A DNA stretch of 64,000 bases. Origin: RI-153 sp963721725 (GTDB lineage Bacteria > Chloroflexota > Anaerolineae > Caldilineales > Caldilineaceae). The stretch lies in assembly GCA_963721725.1 (NCBI GenBank), contig CAVRLX010000003.1, positions 310,001-374,000 of the forward strand, read 5' to 3'. The notes beneath the pieces are model-generated. The model saw nothing but the letters and a program-made list of their open reading frames with translations. It was not told the origin of the DNA and did no database searches. Of the stretch, positions 62,348 through 64,000 are shown piece after piece (the first letter of the stretch is position 1; the number at the start of each line of letters is the position of its first letter). A program made the position numbers and the translations under genes.

Positions 62348-63121
62348 CTACGTCGGCGTCACATAGGCCGCCGTAATTCCTCCGTCCACTGTAAAGGTTG
62401 CTCCGGTAGTAAACGAAGAGTCATCCGACGCCAAAAAGAGCGCAGCCCGTGCGATCTCGCTGGCTTCGCCAAAGCGCCCCATAGGGATATGTACCAATCG
62501 GCGCTGGCGCTTCTCTTCGGTGTTGAGCACCTTCATCAGCAACTCCGTGCGCAGCGGTCCCGGACAGAGCGCATTGACCCGAATCCCTTCGCGGGCGTGA
62601 ATCACAGCCAACTCACGTGTCATCGAGAGCACACCCCCCTTGCTGGCGGTATAGGCCAGTTGCGGCGTGGCCGCGCCCAGCAGCGCCACAAACGACGCCA
62701 CATTGATTACTGAGCCGCCGCCACTGCGCCGCAACGCCGGAATGCCGTATTTACACCCCAAAAAGACCCCTTTCAGGTTCACATTCATGGTCAGATCCCA
62801 AACCGCCTCGTCCGTGGCAACGGCATCGTCATCCTCGGCCAGCATGATGCCGGCATTGTTAAAGAGCACGTGCAGCCCGCCAAACTGGCTCTCGGCGGCT
62901 TCGACCATGGCCGCGCAGTCAGCCGCAGTGGAGACATCTACGCGCACGAAGAAGGCGCGCCCGCCGTCGGTCACCACGCGCCGCACCGTCTCCTCGCCAC
63001 CCGCCACATCCAGATCCGCCACCACCACCGCCGCGCCCTCCTGGGCAAAGAGCAACGCCGACTCGCGCCCGATCCCGCTGCCTGCCCCTGTGATCAACGC
63101 CACCTTGTTTTCTAACCGCAT
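62348..63121 (-). CDS. Short-chain dehydrogenase/reductase
   Basis: A 257-residue classical SDR. TGAGSGIG at the N-terminus, NNAGI, catalytic Ser in INVASFVA and YTASK with Tyr and Lys. VVVADLDVAG (Asp after strand two) points to NAD. The C-terminus has FTTGATFTVDGGITAAYV. It resembles the SDR at 49245 but is a distinct paralog. The ATG at 63121 lies 40 bp from palindromic repeat copy 5. It ends 8 bp from the convergent GAF gene. Confidence 0.9.
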   Translation of the reverse strand: MRLENKVALITGAGSGIGRESALLFAQEGAAVVVADLDVAGGEETVRRVVTDGGRAFFVRVDVSTAADCAAMVEAAESQFGGLHVLFNNAGIMLAEDDDAVATDEAVWDLTMNVNLKGVFLGCKYGIPALRRSGGGSVINVASFVALLGAATPQLAYTASKGGVLSMTRELAVIHAREGIRVNALCPGPLRTELLMKVLNTEEKRQRRLVHIPMGRFGEASEIARAALFLASDDSSFTTGATFTVDGGITAAYVTPT

Positions 63122-63160
63122 AGTTGCCTCTTCTCTCGTATTTTTAGTGCCAATGTGACT

Positions 63161-63249
63161 ATACAGGGGCGACGCACTCGCCAGGGGTAGCTGGGTTGCG
63201 AAATGCTTATGTGGCGAGTGCGTCGCACCCGACACACCTGAATAGATAC
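63161..63249 (-). repeat. Palindromic repeat element, copy 5
   Basis: Arms GGGGCGACGCACTCGCCA (63166-63183) and TGGCGAGTGCGTCGCACC (63212-63229), one mismatch. It lies between the terminator of the transpeptidase region and the SDR start. Confidence 0.9.
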
Positions 63250-63262
63250 GTGCCAATAAAAA

Positions 63263-63290
63263 GAGCAGCTACCGTGGGTGATAGCTGCTC
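63263..63290 (-). terminator. Terminator of the L,D-transpeptidase region
   Basis: GAGCAGCTA and TAGCTGCTC form the stem; the plus-strand A run at 63258-63262 gives the U tract on the minus strand. Confidence 0.8.
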
Positions 63291-63313
63291 AATTCCTTTA
63301 GACGCCGTGTCGC

Positions 63314-63601
63314 CTATTCATGGACCAACACCAATGTGCCCATACCCTCATCCAGGTTCATCCACGACTTGCCGTCCCATTTTGGGCCAGCCCAATTGCA
63401 CCCATTCCACATTGGGCAGATAGTAATAATCCCCTGCCGCCGCGCTCCCCCCGACGTGGTCTGGCTGCGGACCGTGCTTTTGATGCGAATCGTTCTCGTC
63501 ACGGTAGGGGTGCGCGACACCCCCGACGAGATCATCAAGCTGGGAATCGGACGCAGCCCCTGAAAGGCAATCACTTTTTGTTCACTCAAATCAACATTGA
63601 T
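63314..63601 (-). pseudogene. Remnant of a second L,D-transpeptidase-like domain
   Basis: Directly after the transpeptidase TAA, in the same frame, comes INVDLSEQKVIAFQG then SSGVSRTPTVT, closely resembling the start of an L,D-transpeptidase domain (compare WIEVNLSNQTLTAWQG and TGTPATPTVTG upstream). After a run of six G (63447-63452 as C on the plus strand) the expected DYYYLPNVEWV continues in another frame. The catalytic His/Cys motif is missing. It looks like a decayed tandem domain. Confidence 0.5.
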
Positions 63602-64000
63602 TTAATAGTGGACGTAGACTTCCGTGCCAGCCGGTGCCCAGTTAAAGAGAAATTGTGCTTCTTCGCTACGCATATTGACACAGCCGTGGCTCATGGTGCT
63701 GCCAAAATTCGCGTGCCAATAGGTGCCATGAATGGCATAGCCTTGATAGAAATACATCACCCAGGGCACGCCGGGCAGGCTATAGCCGGGGCCAGACATA
63801 TTCTGGCTGGTATACTTAGTCCCCACCTGAAAGCGCCCGGTGACGGTAGGGGTAGCCGGCGTGCCTGTGCTGACGTAGGTGTGCAACACGGGCATACTGC
63901 CCTGCCACGCCGTTAAGGTCTGATTCGAAAGGTTAACCTCGATCCAGCGTACCCCATCGGCGGGGGCATTAGCCGTCAAAAAGCCAGTGGCCGGGGCTGC
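63602..64000 (-). CDS. L,D-transpeptidase catalytic domain (5' end off the window)
   Basis: The 132 visible codons are the C-terminal YkuD domain. WIEVNLSNQTLTAWQG opens it, TPTVTGRFQV is the conserved strand pair, YAIHGTYWHANFG and MSHGCVNMRS hold the catalytic His and Cys. The ending GTEVYVHY is usual for the family. The enzyme makes 3-3 peptidoglycan cross-links or attaches proteins, outside the membrane. The frame is open to the right edge, so the N-terminal part, probably with a signal peptide, lies beyond 64000. Confidence 0.9.
   Translation of the reverse strand, partial: AAPATGFLTANAPADGVRWIEVNLSNQTLTAWQGSMPVLHTYVSTGTPATPTVTGRFQVGTKYTSQNMSGPGYSLPGVPWVMYFYQGYAIHGTYWHANFGSTMSHGCVNMRSEEAQFLFNWAPAGTEVYVHY

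Overview
The window looks like a chromosomal piece of a Chloroflexota bacterium, probably of the Anaerolineae/Caldilineae side. The reasons are exported proteins with long Thr-Pro linkers, a fasciclin plus LysM surface protein, TAT and lipoprotein solute-binding proteins, a PBP1A with a TPTPT tail, a DUF4157 protein, a KaiB and a class III cyclase response regulator. This is inferred from protein style only; no rRNA or marker gene was available to confirm it. No phage, insertion sequence, CRISPR array or rRNA was seen. There is one tRNA (Cys).

Layout. 1-1.4 kb: the start of an M81 metallopeptidase and a VapBC-like toxin-antitoxin pair. 1.4-8.4 kb (minus): a peptide ABC importer without ATPase genes, a DUF423 protein, an M19 dipeptidase and a BNR-repeat protein. 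8.9-11.5 kb: a two-subunit molybdenum hydroxylase. 11.5-22.3 kb (minus): a cell-surface block (two proteins sharing a beta-rich domain, a three-repeat protein, PBP1A) interrupted by a DinG/XPD-type helicase. 22.7-25.1 kb: tRNA-Cys, a zinc-ribbon cold-shock protein, a QTMAN-like glycosyltransferase and a bifunctional nuclease. 25.2-28.8 kb: a replication set dnaB - dnaD-like - a helicase loader with two AAA+ modules. 29-32 kb: an MFS-HEAT fusion and a Nudix hydrolase. 32.3-37.7 kb: a sugar-acid and semialdehyde catabolic run. 37.9-40.6 kb: kaiB with a PAS/GAF histidine kinase. 40.7-50 kb: a DUF1537 kinase, a DUF4157 protein, a 1377-residue secreted metalloprotease and an SDR-RidA-LLM operon. 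50.2-56 kb: a heterodimeric ABC exporter behind an attenuator-like leader, then a LivK-like lipoprotein. 56-64 kb: Bcp, a subtilisin, a lipase, a cyclase response regulator, a GAF membrane protein, an SDR and an L,D-transpeptidase.

Three things stand out. First, the exporter at 50.6 kb is preceded by a promoter, a short leader ORF with its own Shine-Dalgarno, competing GACACC pairing partners and two intrinsic terminators. This resembles ribosome-mediated attenuation of BmrCD-type exporters. Second, an 80-90 bp palindromic element occurs five times, always in the same orientation, upstream of minus-strand genes and between same-direction genes. Third, many gaps carry degenerate 7-bp tandem arrays arranged as hairpins, and one such array lies in frame inside an ABC exporter gene.

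At least eleven genes carry single-base frameshifts (about fourteen events, nearly all +1), including the essential dnaB. This points to sequencing or assembly indels rather than true gene decay, so the affected genes are annotated as single genes.
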